From JBFIHF01 sp964411125 (lineage in GTDB: Bacteria; Myxococcota_A; Bradymonadia; Bradymonadales; Bradymonadaceae), in NCBI GenBank assembly GCA_964411125.1, contig CAYPJU010000010.1, forward strand, positions 43,304 through 107,303: a stretch of 64,000 nucleotides of DNA. The letters are read 5' to 3'. Position 1 is the first letter of the stretch; every line of letters starts with the position of its first letter. This document shows, one piece after another, positions 18,088 through 27,145 of this stretch. The translations under genes were made by a program, and so were the position numbers. Under the pieces are notes generated by a model, which saw nothing but the letters and a program-made list of their open reading frames with translations, made no database searches and had not been told where the DNA came from.

Positions 18088-20114
18088 AGCATCTGAAGCT
18101 CGACAGTCTCAATCCTCAGCAGCGCGCCGCCGTCGAACACGTGGATGGTCCGCTGCTCCTTCTCGCGGGCGCCGGCTCCGGGAAGACAAAGACGATCACG
18201 CATCGGATCGGCTACCTGGTCGCTCGGGGTGTCTCGCCGGAGAACATCCTGGGGGTGAGCTTCACGAACAAGGCCGCCGGCGAGATGCGCGAGCGCGTCG
18301 CGGGGCTCGTCGGCAAGTCGACCGCCGAGGCGATCAAGCTCTCGACGTTTCACAGTCTGGGCGCCGACATCCTGCGCTCGCACATCGGCAGGCTCGGATT
18401 CCGCACCCCCTTCACGATCCTCGATCAAGGCGATCAACTGTCGCTGGTGCGGGAAATCTTGCACGACATGCGGCTCGACCCGAAGACCGTCGACGCGCGG
18501 GGGCTCCTCTACATGGTGAGCCGCGCGAAGATGGCGTTCGCGCGCCCCGCCGACCTGAAGGAGTTTCGGTTCAACCCCCTGCTCCCCTATGCGCAGCGGG
18601 TCTTCGACGCCTATCAGTCGAGCCTCAAGGGGCTCAACGCCCTCGATTTCGACGACCTGATCTGCCTGCCGGTCACGATCTTCCGCGACCACGAAGACGT
18701 GCGCGTCGCGTACGGAGATCAGTATCGGTACGTGATGGTCGACGAGTACCAGGACACCAACCACACCCAGCTCCTCTTCGTGCGGGAGATCGTAAAAGAC
18801 CACCTCAACGTTTGTGTCGTGGGGGACGACGACCAGAGCATTTACGCCTTCCGAGGAGCGGTGGCCGGCAACATCCTCGACTTCGATCGCCAGTTTCCGG
18901 GAGCTCGAGTGGTCAAGCTCGAGCAGAACTATCGCTCGACCAACAGCATCCTCGAGGCCGCCAACGCGGTCATCTCGAACAATCCGGCGCGACGCCCCAA
19001 AAAACTGTGGAGCGCGAAAGGGGACGGCGCTCCGCTCACCCTCACCGCATGTGCCGACGAACGTGAAGAAGCCGAGTTCGTGGCGACCGAGATCGCACGA
19101 ATGCGCAGCGACCAGGAGCGAACCTGGAAGGATTTCGCGGTCCTGTTTCGCTCCAACACGCAGGCGCGAATCTTCGAAGAGGCGTTTCGCACCCACGACG
19201 TTCCGTACCGGATCGTCGGGTCGCAGGAGTTCTACGACCGAAAGGAGATCAAGGACCTCATCGCCTACCTGCGAGTCTGCGCAAATCCTTCCGACGAGGT
19301 GAGCTTCCGGCGCATCATCAACGTGCCGTCCCGGTCGGTGGGAGCCACGTCGATGGAGCGACTGTCGGCGGTCGCCAACGAGGCGAACGCCCCGTTCTTT
19401 CAGATCGTGGAAGAGGTCGCGGCCGGAACCCGCAAGATCGACGGCCTGCGATCGAGTTCGATCGAAAAGCTCGGCGACCTGGTGGGAATCGTCCGACGGA
19501 ATCGGGCGCGATTCCGCGAGCCGGGAAATCTCGTCGACAAGACCCGGGCCCTCCTGCGCGACCTGCACTACTTCGACTACCTTCGCAGCTCCGAGAACGA
19601 GGACGCCGCGGCGATCCGCAGGGTCAACAACGTCAAGGAATTCCTCGAGGCATTCGAAGAGTGGGAGTCGGCCGTCGGGGGGAGCCTCGACGAATACCTC
19701 AATCGCCTCGCGCTCGACGGGCAGCGGTCGAACGAAGACGGAGTGACGGACGAAGTCTTGCTGCTGACGCTTCATTCGTCCAAGGGGCTGGAGTTCCCCG
19801 TCGTCTTCCTCGTCGGCATGGAGGAGGGACTCCTACCCCACCGCCGTGCGACCGAGGAACCCGGTGGTTTGGAGGAGGAGCGCCGGCTCTGCTACGTCGG
19901 AATAACCCGCGCCAAAGAGCGGCTGATCTTGACGCGGGCTCGAGGCCGAAAGCGCTACGGTCAGCTCGTGGAGCGCGACCCGTCGCGTTTCCTCAAGGAA
20001 ATTCCGAAGAACCTCCTCCGCCGAGCAGACGCCGCGGAAGCGAGCGCCCTCGCCGACAAACGCAAAGAGGTGGCGAGCAAGTATCTGCGGGCCTTCCTCT
20101 CGGAGCTCGACTGA
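18084..20114 (+). CDS. UvrD/Rep/PcrA-family ATP-dependent DNA helicase
   Basis: A 676-aa superfamily 1A 3'-5' DNA helicase. Motifs in order: Q-motif LNPQQRAAVEH, Walker A AGAGSGKT, Ia FTNKAAGEM, Walker B DEYQDTNHTQ, III GDDDQSIYAFRGA, IV QNYRST, V LTLHSSKGLEFPVVFLVGMEEG and VI YVGITRAKERL. The length fits Rep/PcrA, with domains 1A/1B/2A/2B all present and no nuclease domain. It acts in replication restart or repair. ATG 18084 overlaps the CHAD stop as ATGA. I do not assign rep versus pcrA versus uvrD. Confidence 0.93.
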   Translation: MKHLKLDSLNPQQRAAVEHVDGPLLLLAGAGSGKTKTITHRIGYLVARGVSPENILGVSFTNKAAGEMRERVAGLVGKSTAEAIKLSTFHSLGADILRSHIGRLGFRTPFTILDQGDQLSLVREILHDMRLDPKTVDARGLLYMVSRAKMAFARPADLKEFRFNPLLPYAQRVFDAYQSSLKGLNALDFDDLICLPVTIFRDHEDVRVAYGDQYRYVMVDEYQDTNHTQLLFVREIVKDHLNVCVVGDDDQSIYAFRGAVAGNILDFDRQFPGARVVKLEQNYRSTNSILEAANAVISNNPARRPKKLWSAKGDGAPLTLTACADEREEAEFVATEIARMRSDQERTWKDFAVLFRSNTQARIFEEAFRTHDVPYRIVGSQEFYDRKEIKDLIAYLRVCANPSDEVSFRRIINVPSRSVGATSMERLSAVANEANAPFFQIVEEVAAGTRKIDGLRSSSIEKLGDLVGIVRRNRARFREPGNLVDKTRALLRDLHYFDYLRSSENEDAAAIRRVNNVKEFLEAFEEWESAVGGSLDEYLNRLALDGQRSNEDGVTDEVLLLTLHSSKGLEFPVVFLVGMEEGLLPHRRATEEPGGLEEERRLCYVGITRAKERLILTRARGRKRYGQLVERDPSRFLKEIPKNLLRRADAAEASALADKRKEVASKYLRAFLSELD

Positions 20115-20190
20115 CCTCGGGGTCGAATGGCAGGTCGGGACTAAGGCCGACGTCCACGTTGTTTTGCTCGGCGCCAGCCGGAGGAAATGC

Positions 20191-20955
20191 TTGAAGCGCA
20201 GGACGTTCATACGAAGCATCGCCGCAGCCGCCGCGACCCTCGCTGCGATGCCCGCGAAGCTCTGGGCGATGGGGCCCGACGACGATTTCGTGATCGCCCT
20301 GCTCCGCCACGGGGGCAACTGGAACCCGCGACCGACAGCCCTGCGCAGGCTCCTCCTCGAGGTCGAAAAGCGGACGTCGATTCAGGTCGCGCCGAAGTCC
20401 GAGGAGATCGCGCCCGACTCCGACGAGCTCTTCTCGCACCCGTTCGTCGTGCTCGCTGGCGACCGAAAGTTTCCACCGTTCTCGGAGGAGACGATCCTCA
20501 ACCTCCGAGCGTACCTGCAGGCGGGCGGCTTTCTGCTCGTCGACTCCGCCGAAGGGGTCCGCGACGGTCCGTTCATGGCGTCGGTCGAACGCGAGATCGA
20601 TCGCATCTTCGGGCCGGGGCGCCTCGCTGCGGTCCCCAGGGACCACGTCCTCTACAAATCGTTCTATCTCATCGACCAGCCCGTCGGACGGGTCCTCGTC
20701 AGCCCGCAGATGCACGGCGTCTTCGACGATGACCGGCTCGCCGTCGTCGTCAGCCACAACGATTTGCAGGGTGCCTGGGCGCGCGACAACTTCGGAAACT
20801 GGAAGTACGAGTGCACCCCCGGCGGCGAGCAGCAGCGCGAGTACGCGCAGCGCGTCGGGATCAACCTCGTCATGTACGCACTCTGCATCAACTACAAGGC
20901 AGACCAGGTCCACGTCCCCTTCATCCTGCGACGCCGCAAATGGAAGGTGGATTGA
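20191..20955 (+). CDS. DUF4159 domain protein with Tat-like signal
   Basis: A DUF4159 protein (254 aa from TTG 20191). The start is decided by GGAGG at 20180-20184, six bases before TTG, which gives a signal MKRRTFIRSIAAAAATLAAM with twin arginines, typical of Tat export. DUF4159 is a flavodoxin/GATase-like domain of unknown activity, often beside VWA and MoxR-type genes. Features seen: ALLRHGGNWNPRP, LRAYLQAGGFLLVDSAEG, and a NxNF-type GNWKYECTPGG near the C terminus. It overlaps the next gene by about 16 bases, so the pair is coupled. Confidence 0.8.
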   Translation: MKRRTFIRSIAAAAATLAAMPAKLWAMGPDDDFVIALLRHGGNWNPRPTALRRLLLEVEKRTSIQVAPKSEEIAPDSDELFSHPFVVLAGDRKFPPFSEETILNLRAYLQAGGFLLVDSAEGVRDGPFMASVEREIDRIFGPGRLAAVPRDHVLYKSFYLIDQPVGRVLVSPQMHGVFDDDRLAVVVSHNDLQGAWARDNFGNWKYECTPGGEQQREYAQRVGINLVMYALCINYKADQVHVPFILRRRKWKVD

Positions 20956-23270
20956 ACTTCTCCGACTACAACGCCGGGGATCTCCTCTGGCTGGGGGACT
21001 GGAGCCCGCTCTGGATCGCGGTGCTCGTCTGCCTGGGGCTGGTCGTTCTCGGGGTCAGCCTCTACGACCTCCGACCGCTCCGCCCCCGGCGACGATGGAC
21101 CCTGGTCGCGCTCCGAACCGCGGTATACGGGCTCGCCGTCCTGCTCCTGTTGGAGCCCGCCGTCGATCTGAAGAACGTCACCAAGGTGAAAAACCACGTG
21201 CCGATTCTGGTCGACGCGAGCCGTTCGATGGCCCTCGCCTCCGGCGAGGCGACGCGGTTCGAGCACGCCGAGGCGGTGGTCGAGGCGCTGGACTTGCCGC
21301 AAACCATGGAGGACGAAGACCACGTCTACCACGTCTATACTTTCGGCGAGGGCCTCGAAGAGAGCTCGGCGTCGCTGGAGGGGGTGGTCCCCGACCAACT
21401 GCGAAGCGACCTCGCCGGCGCACTGCGTGAAACGGCCGTGCGATTCGAGCGATCCGATCTCGGTGCAATCGTCGTGGTCAGTGACGGCACCGAGACGGGA
21501 GGATTCGCCGAGCGCACCCGGGCGGGCGAGGAGCTGGACGACGTCTCCGCGTCCGCGCTCGATTCCCTCAAGACCCAGGTTCACACGGTCGGGGTCGTCC
21601 GCGAAGAGGCCCTCAAGGACGTCGGCATCGTGAAGGTCGTCCGGGACGACTTCGCGTTCGTGCACAACAAAGTCTCCATCGACGTGGAAATCCAGGTGGT
21701 CGGGATCGAGCCGACCTCTTTCCCGGTGAAGCTGATCCGGGACGGCCGGCTTCTGCAAACGCGTGAAGTCACGATCCGCGAGGGCGAGACGCGCTATCCC
21801 GTATCTTTCGAGTACGTCCCGAAATCGATCGGCAAGGAAATCTACACCATCGAAGCGCCGACGTTTCCGGGGGAGATTCTGGAGAGCAACAACCGCGCGC
21901 ACTTCCTCCAAAAGGTCATCCGCGACAAAGTCCGGGCTCTGCAGGTCGTGGGACGACCTAGCTGGGACGAACGATTCCTGCGTCGGTTGCTCAAGCGCAA
22001 CCCGAACGTGGACCTCATCAGTTTCTTCATCTTGCGGACCAACCAGAACGTTCAGATCGCGTCGACGAGCGAACTCAGTCTCATTCCGTTTCCGACCCGC
22101 GAACTGTTCCAGGAGGAGCTCGGTTCGTTCGACATCATCATCTTCCAGAATTTCAACTTCGGCCCGTACGACATGCGACAGTACCTGCCGGAGATCCCGG
22201 AGTTCGTCAGGCGAGGAGGCGGGTTCGTGATGCTCGGTGGCGACCTCTCGTTCGCCGACGGCGGGTACTCGGAGACTCCCGTCGAGGAACTTCTCCCCGT
22301 CACGCTCCCGGGTCGCGGGACACGGAACACCATCGACGAACGCCCGTTTCGCCCGGAGCTGACCGAAGCGGGGCAACGCCATCCGATCACGCAGTTGGCG
22401 TTCGACCCGGCGTCCAATGCGAAGATCTGGTCCCAACTCCCGTTCCAGAAAGGGACGAACATCGTCGCTGGTTCGCGCGACCAGGCGACGGTCCTCGCCA
22501 CACATCCGCGGCTCACGGCCCAGGGCGAACCGATGCCGGTCATCAGTGTCATGGAGTTCGGCGAAGGCCGGACGATGGCTCTTACGACCGATTCGACCTG
22601 GCGGTGGGGCTTCGAATCGCTCGCCGACGGTGGTACTCCGCGCGAGTATCAGGTGTTCTGGAACAGCGCGATCCGTTGGCTCATCAAGGACCCGGAGCTG
22701 AAGCTTCTGCGGGTCGAGCTCGCGGACGACGAAGTGTCGCCGGGACAGCCGCTCGAAGGCACCGTTCGCGTGCAGAAGTCGGACTACACCCCAGCCCCCA
22801 ACGTCGAGGCTTCGATCGTGGTGACGCACCGTTCCTTCCAGGACGTCGCCGCGGGCAAGCCCGACCGGCAGGTCGTGCTCGAGACGAAGGCGGTCACCGC
22901 CGCGGACGGCACCTTCGAGTTCGACGTGCCGACTCCCACCGAGGGAGTCTTCGAAGTCACAGCGCGCGCTCAGACCGAGTCGGGCGATCTCCGAGACGTC
23001 GACGTCGCGCTGTCGGTGCTGGCGAACGACGAGCTCCGCGACGTCCTTCCGCGGCCCGATCTCCTCGAAAAAATCGCCGAGCAGACGGACGCGACTCACG
23101 CCACATGGGACGACGTGGGCGCCGGGACCTTCCAGTTCGCTCCGCCGCGGACGGTGCGGGTGAACCGCCGGACGGTCATCCAACTGTGGGATAGCTTCCC
23201 CGTATTCGTCATCATCCTGCTGTTGCTGGGGCTCGAATGGACGCTTCGACGCCGCTGGGGACGGCTCTGA
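20940..23270 (+). CDS. Membrane VWA / glutamine-amidotransferase-like protein
   Basis: A 776-aa membrane protein. Two N-terminal transmembrane helices (about 22-41 and 54-72) precede a von Willebrand factor A domain with MIDAS motif DASRS (92-96) and VVVSDGTET; an Ig-like segment follows; then a GATase-1-like domain (EFVRRGGGFVMLGGDLSFADGG) and a last helix near the C terminus (VFVIILLLLGLEWTL) with an RRRW cytoplasmic end. This fits the family of double-TM N-terminal proteins paired with DUF4159. Start ATG 20940 overlaps the DUF4159 gene by 16 bases; TTG 20952 (TTGA overlap) is an alternative. No MoxR or DUF58 gene is adjacent. Function unknown, presumed metal-dependent protein assembly. Confidence 0.78.
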   Translation: MEGGLNFSDYNAGDLLWLGDWSPLWIAVLVCLGLVVLGVSLYDLRPLRPRRRWTLVALRTAVYGLAVLLLLEPAVDLKNVTKVKNHVPILVDASRSMALASGEATRFEHAEAVVEALDLPQTMEDEDHVYHVYTFGEGLEESSASLEGVVPDQLRSDLAGALRETAVRFERSDLGAIVVVSDGTETGGFAERTRAGEELDDVSASALDSLKTQVHTVGVVREEALKDVGIVKVVRDDFAFVHNKVSIDVEIQVVGIEPTSFPVKLIRDGRLLQTREVTIREGETRYPVSFEYVPKSIGKEIYTIEAPTFPGEILESNNRAHFLQKVIRDKVRALQVVGRPSWDERFLRRLLKRNPNVDLISFFILRTNQNVQIASTSELSLIPFPTRELFQEELGSFDIIIFQNFNFGPYDMRQYLPEIPEFVRRGGGFVMLGGDLSFADGGYSETPVEELLPVTLPGRGTRNTIDERPFRPELTEAGQRHPITQLAFDPASNAKIWSQLPFQKGTNIVAGSRDQATVLATHPRLTAQGEPMPVISVMEFGEGRTMALTTDSTWRWGFESLADGGTPREYQVFWNSAIRWLIKDPELKLLRVELADDEVSPGQPLEGTVRVQKSDYTPAPNVEASIVVTHRSFQDVAAGKPDRQVVLETKAVTAADGTFEFDVPTPTEGVFEVTARAQTESGDLRDVDVALSVLANDELRDVLPRPDLLEKIAEQTDATHATWDDVGAGTFQFAPPRTVRVNRRTVIQLWDSFPVFVIILLLLGLEWTLRRRWGRL

Positions 23271-23271
23271 A

Positions 23272-23291
23272 GCAGCCGGCCAGACGGCTGC
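23272..23291 (+). terminator. Small hairpin after the VWA gene
   Basis: GCAGCCG/CGGCTGC, seven bp with a six-base loop, directly after the stop. No T run follows, so termination is uncertain. Confidence 0.35.
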
Positions 23292-23362
23292 GTCCGCGCG
23301 CCTGCACTTGATGGCACGCGGGTTTCTCGCTATACGCCAAAGCGCTATCAGCGCGTGTCACG

Positions 23363-25825
23363 ATGCCCAACTCCTCCTCCATCGACATCCAATGCCCGGA
23401 CTGTTCCGCGAAGTTTCGGGTCAAACGGGCTGCTCTGGAGGGGAGCACGAAATCCTCGATCCGCTGCCCCAAATGTGGTGGAGCGATCCCTCTGCCGTCG
23501 GATCCCGAAGAAGAGGACATCACCCAGCCAGGCGGACGCGAACGCTCCCGGACCGAAGTGGGAGCTCCCGGTCCGTCTCCGCGGGACGACGAACTGCGGG
23601 CCCTGCTTCGCAAGGCGAAGAAGGAGCGCAAATCGTCGAGCAACGCACGCCGTGACACGCAGCGGCGGCCTACGCACTCGGGGCGGGAGCCGAGCCCGGA
23701 CGAGACGCAACCCGACGCCCAGCCCGCCGGCGCGCGCGCGGCGTCCCCGGAGGACGAGATCGCGGCGACGATGCCGGTCGGCTCGGGAGCCGTCCGGGCG
23801 GCCGAGTTCGCGCCGACCCGCAGCCCACGTTCTCCCGGCTCCTCCGCGCAGCGCCCCCGCCTCGACACGCCGAGGGCGGGCGCTCAGATGTTCTCCGGAT
23901 CGGTGTCGTTCGATCAGGCTCCCGACGAGCCGACGTTCGTGGGGCCGATGCCGGGCCGGGCGCCCAAGATCACCCCGACAGAGCGCGACCTCGGCAAGTT
24001 CCTCGTCCCGGGCAACTACATGGTGCGGGTCGAAGACGTCGTGTACGCGCCCGTCCCTCACGAGACGGTCGGAGAGCTCGTGGACCGCGGCGTTCTCCTC
24101 GGGGTCGACGAGATCGCAGCGGAGGACGGGGAGTGGACTCGAATCGCCGGCCAGGGTCCGCTCGACGGGCTGCGCGAGCGGCTGTCGCACCGCGCACACC
24201 ACATGCTCGCGAGGGTCGCCGATGGACGTCCCGCTTCCGACTTCGGGCGCCCTCCGCCCCCCGACGAGCCGGAGCCCGAGGTGGAGATTGGCCCCGGAGA
24301 CATCGGGACCCCGGCGGCCACCGACGACCTCGATGAGGAGATACCCGAGCCCGTCAGAACCGACACGATCGGTATGCCCGCCGAAAAGGAGATCCCGGCG
24401 CCGGCGAAGACCCGGCGGTCGCGAAAATTCCTGGGCCTCATGGTGACAGTGGCAGTCGTGGCAGGCGTTTCGGCGGCGTTCGTCATCCCGTCGGTCACGC
24501 GAACCCTGGACGAGCCAGCCCAGACGCCCGCCCCCGTGGTGGACGATCCGGCGACATCTTCTCCCGACATCGTCGAGACGGAGGTGCTCGACCCGGTGCC
24601 CGCCTATCTGTCGGCGAAGGCGACCGTGGAGAGCTCGATCGCCGTCGCAGACCGCGTCGACGGACTCCTCACCACGGCGATCGAGACCGGCGCCGACGAG
24701 AAGCTCGTGACGCAGCTCACCTGGTGGAAATGGCAGCGCGCCCCCGAGTCGGTCGACTCCGAGGAGCTCGTCTCCCGGTTGATGGCGGACGGCGAATACC
24801 GCGCGGCGAGGCAGGTCGCGAACTGGATCCTCACGAAAGACGGAAAGTCCGAGCGCCTCGAGAAGCTGGTCGGCGAATCGATCGACAAGCAGTTCGCCCG
24901 CGACGAACCCACTACGATCGGCACCGACGAGTTCGCGAGACTCGAGCGGGTCGAACCGGGCCAGCGCCCGGCGCTCGTCTTCGAGAAGCAAGACGGCTCC
25001 CGGTGGTCCTTCTGGCCCGATCTAGGCAAGAATGCCTGGCGCGGGGACATCGCCGTGTATCGTCTCTGCCAGTTGATGGTCTGCCATTTCGAGATTCCAG
25101 AGACTCGCGAGGCCCGGATCGACCGAAAGACCTTCAAGGCGCTGGTGGCCAAAGCCCCATCCGCCGAGTCGGAGACGGCGCGGCGGCTCATGTCGGACTT
25201 CGCCTGGGGTGAGGACGACATCGTCCGCGGCTCGCTTCGCCGCAGCGGCCGGGGAGCCCGCTGGCCGATCGAGGCGACGACGATCTGGCGATCGTGGCTC
25301 ACCGCGGGCACAGGCACCGCGAAGCTGGACGGCCCCACCGATGAGGCGCACCACGCCGTCGCGTTCTTCGGCGCAGAGAAAGTCGACGACGAGCTCGGCG
25401 GCATCTCGGCCAGGCGGCTGGCGCGCCAGATCTCGGACATCTTGCTGATCGACTACCTCGTCGGGAACTACAACCGGTTTGCTCCCACCGAGGAGAACTG
25501 GGGGACCCGCACCCGGATGGTCAAGGGGCTCGTCGTCAGCGTCGACGATTCCGCGGCGTTTCTCAGCGAGGACTCCGTTCGCGTCCGTGGCCGGTTCTCC
25601 TGGGCGTCTCGATTCAGCAAGACGACGATCGATAGTCTGAAGAATCTCGATGAGAAGAGGGTCAACGAGCTCCTCTTCCCCGACGCGACTCCCGAAGAGG
25701 CCGAGAAGCTCGATAGCTTCTGGAGTCAACGCAAGAAGGCGCTGCGTCGCGTCGACAAGCTGGTCAAGAAGTATGGAGCGAAGGACGTGTTTTCGCTCGA
25801 CCCTCCCGCGGAATCTGCCCCGTGA
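23363..25825 (+). CDS. Zinc-ribbon, transmembrane protein with Fam20/HipA-like kinase-fold domain
   Basis: An 820-aa protein. Order: MJ0042-type zinc ribbon (CPDC 11-14, CPKC 35-38); disordered, charged linker to about 210; GYF_2-like module (212-290); Pro/Glu linker; one transmembrane helix (356-376); long C-terminal domain (537-820) that I read as a Fam20C/HipA-type kinase fold: possible beta-3 Lys542 (VFEK), GDIAVYRLCQLM in place of the ExA helix, DYLVGNYNR (697-705) for the usual GNxDR loop, and VDDSAAF (727-733) for LDNG. The catalytic Asp is Asn704, so it may be a pseudokinase. The N terminus would be cytoplasmic and the kinase-like part periplasmic. Family assignment of the C-terminal half is inference from motifs. 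Confidence 0.7.
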   Translation: MPNSSSIDIQCPDCSAKFRVKRAALEGSTKSSIRCPKCGGAIPLPSDPEEEDITQPGGRERSRTEVGAPGPSPRDDELRALLRKAKKERKSSSNARRDTQRRPTHSGREPSPDETQPDAQPAGARAASPEDEIAATMPVGSGAVRAAEFAPTRSPRSPGSSAQRPRLDTPRAGAQMFSGSVSFDQAPDEPTFVGPMPGRAPKITPTERDLGKFLVPGNYMVRVEDVVYAPVPHETVGELVDRGVLLGVDEIAAEDGEWTRIAGQGPLDGLRERLSHRAHHMLARVADGRPASDFGRPPPPDEPEPEVEIGPGDIGTPAATDDLDEEIPEPVRTDTIGMPAEKEIPAPAKTRRSRKFLGLMVTVAVVAGVSAAFVIPSVTRTLDEPAQTPAPVVDDPATSSPDIVETEVLDPVPAYLSAKATVESSIAVADRVDGLLTTAIETGADEKLVTQLTWWKWQRAPESVDSEELVSRLMADGEYRAARQVANWILTKDGKSERLEKLVGESIDKQFARDEPTTIGTDEFARLERVEPGQRPALVFEKQDGSRWSFWPDLGKNAWRGDIAVYRLCQLMVCHFEIPETREARIDRKTFKALVAKAPSAESETARRLMSDFAWGEDDIVRGSLRRSGRGARWPIEATTIWRSWLTAGTGTAKLDGPTDEAHHAVAFFGAEKVDDELGGISARRLARQISDILLIDYLVGNYNRFAPTEENWGTRTRMVKGLVVSVDDSAAFLSEDSVRVRGRFSWASRFSKTTIDSLKNLDEKRVNELLFPDATPEEAEKLDSFWSQRKKALRRVDKLVKKYGAKDVFSLDPPAESAP

Positions 25826-25853
25826 CGGCAATCCCCCCACAAGTGACGACTCT

Positions 25854-26555
25854 ATGATTTATTACGGATTCGACGAGGTCCTCTACGGATGGCCCCGCTA
25901 TTTCGACCTCTGCAACGCTTTCGAAGTGCGGTGGCCCGCGGACATCGCCGACGCCCCTTCCATCGCGACGCTGAACAAATGGCGCGTCGAATCGCCCCGT
26001 GGGTTCGCCTGGGTGTGTCACACGACCCCTTCGTTCGTCGATGCGCTGGTCGAAGCCTACGAACGAGGCGCTGGCCTCTCGGACGCAGCCCGAGCAGGCT
26101 GGGAGGAGACGATCGAGAGGGCGCATGCGTTGGCGGCGCGAGCCATTCTCCTCGAGACCCCTCCGGGCTTTCCACCTTCCGACGCGAGCCGAGCCCTCAT
26201 CCGTGAGTTGGGCGACGACCTCGCGGCGAACGACAAGCGGCTCCTCTTCTGGGAGCCGTCCGGCCTGTGGACGGCCGAGGATGTGGACGACGTCACCCGC
26301 GACCACGGCGTGATTCCCGTCGTCGACCCCTTCGCATTCGAGGCCGACGGTCGGCCGCTCCCGCGCCGAAACGACATCTGCTTCCGGATCACCGAACGAG
26401 CCGCGGCTCGTCGTCAGTTCGACGAATGGGAGATGGAAAAGCTGATCGACTGGGGATCGGGCTTCGACCGCGCCTTCATCCTGTTGGCCGGTCGGTTCAA
26501 GGTCCCACATGCCAAAGAGCTGGCGATGGCCCTTCGAGATGACGTCGATGAGTGA
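25854..26555 (+). CDS. Diverged DUF72/YecE-like protein
   Basis: A 233-aa protein resembling the DUF72 (YecE) TIM-barrel family: it opens with IYYGFDEVLYGWPRYFDLC, has a short F-E-V-R-W strand in place of the family's VEVNSTFY, then LNKWRVESPRGFAWVCHT and a C-terminal VPHAKELAMAL. The family is of unknown biochemistry. ATG 25854 is chosen because the frame upstream lies inside the preceding gene; the gap to that gene's stop is 28 bases. Resemblance is moderate, so treat the family call as likely, not certain. Confidence 0.62.
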   Translation: MIYYGFDEVLYGWPRYFDLCNAFEVRWPADIADAPSIATLNKWRVESPRGFAWVCHTTPSFVDALVEAYERGAGLSDAARAGWEETIERAHALAARAILLETPPGFPPSDASRALIRELGDDLAANDKRLLFWEPSGLWTAEDVDDVTRDHGVIPVVDPFAFEADGRPLPRRNDICFRITERAAARRQFDEWEMEKLIDWGSGFDRAFILLAGRFKVPHAKELAMALRDDVDE

Positions 26556-26644
26556 CTCCGCAACACCCTGAAACTCTCCCTCTTTTTCGCTTGTATCGAA
26601 ATCTGAGATGGCATATCTCCGTCCTATCGAAAGACGAGGTAGAT

Positions 26645-27085
26645 ATGTCATCCAAGTTCGGGTCGGAAATTGCGGCCGTCGAAAAGCAACTCGAATTGAA
26701 CAAAGAGAAGCTGCGGAAGCTCGAACGTGAGTATCGAGAGGTCGACGAAGAGTATTCACAGTTGAAAGAGTCGATGGAACACTTCCAGGCGGCTCTGGAA
26801 GGTCGGGCGACCGGGTCCCAGACGTCGTCGATCCCGGTCGTGGAGACCGACCCCGACACCGGCCGCCCCTCACGCGGGGCCCGTCGGGACCAGATCGTCG
26901 CGATCTGCAAGAAGCTAGGCCGCGGCAAGAAGACGTTCCGCACGATCGACGTACTGAACAAGATTGCCGAGGTGGAAGGTGAGGTGTCGTCCGGCATCCG
27001 AAGCTATACCTACGCCATCATGAAGACGTTCGAACAGGACGGAATCGTGGAGAAGGTCGGGCGCGGTACCTGGAAAGTGGCCTAA
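26645..27085 (+). CDS. Coiled-coil winged-helix protein
   Basis: A 146-aa protein with an N-terminal coiled coil (about 5-50, heptad pattern in EKQLELNKEKLRKLEREYRE), a Ser/Thr/Asp linker, and a C-terminal winged-helix-like domain (KTFRTIDVLNKIAE ... IVEKVGRGTWKVA). It probably binds DNA or another protein as a dimer. Start is ATG 26645, with GAGG five bases before; an ATG at 26552 overlapping the DUF72 gene is less likely. A 54-aa coiled-coil gene follows 60 bases on. No family name recognised. Confidence 0.72.
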   Translation: MSSKFGSEIAAVEKQLELNKEKLRKLEREYREVDEEYSQLKESMEHFQAALEGRATGSQTSSIPVVETDPDTGRPSRGARRDQIVAICKKLGRGKKTFRTIDVLNKIAEVEGEVSSGIRSYTYAIMKTFEQDGIVEKVGRGTWKVA

Positions 27086-27145
27086 ATCGAGCGCCGCCGC
27101 GTATCGATGCGAGCGCGGCCTGTGAACTCGACCGAAGGAGTTGTT

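Noticed and set aside
20892..23183. 763-codon open frame antisense to the VWA gene
   Set aside because: Same reason: the sense strand holds the VWA MIDAS motif and membrane helices; the antisense product is unlike any protein I know.
23311..23326. TGGCACGCGGGTTTCT as a second sigma-54 promoter, before the zinc-ribbon gene
   Set aside because: The GC doublet at -12 is missing (TC instead), so the key bases are not met.
23363..25825. Zinc-ribbon protein read as an active HipA toxin
   Set aside because: It lacks a HipB partner, has a membrane helix between zinc ribbon and kinase fold, and has Asn in place of the catalytic Asp.
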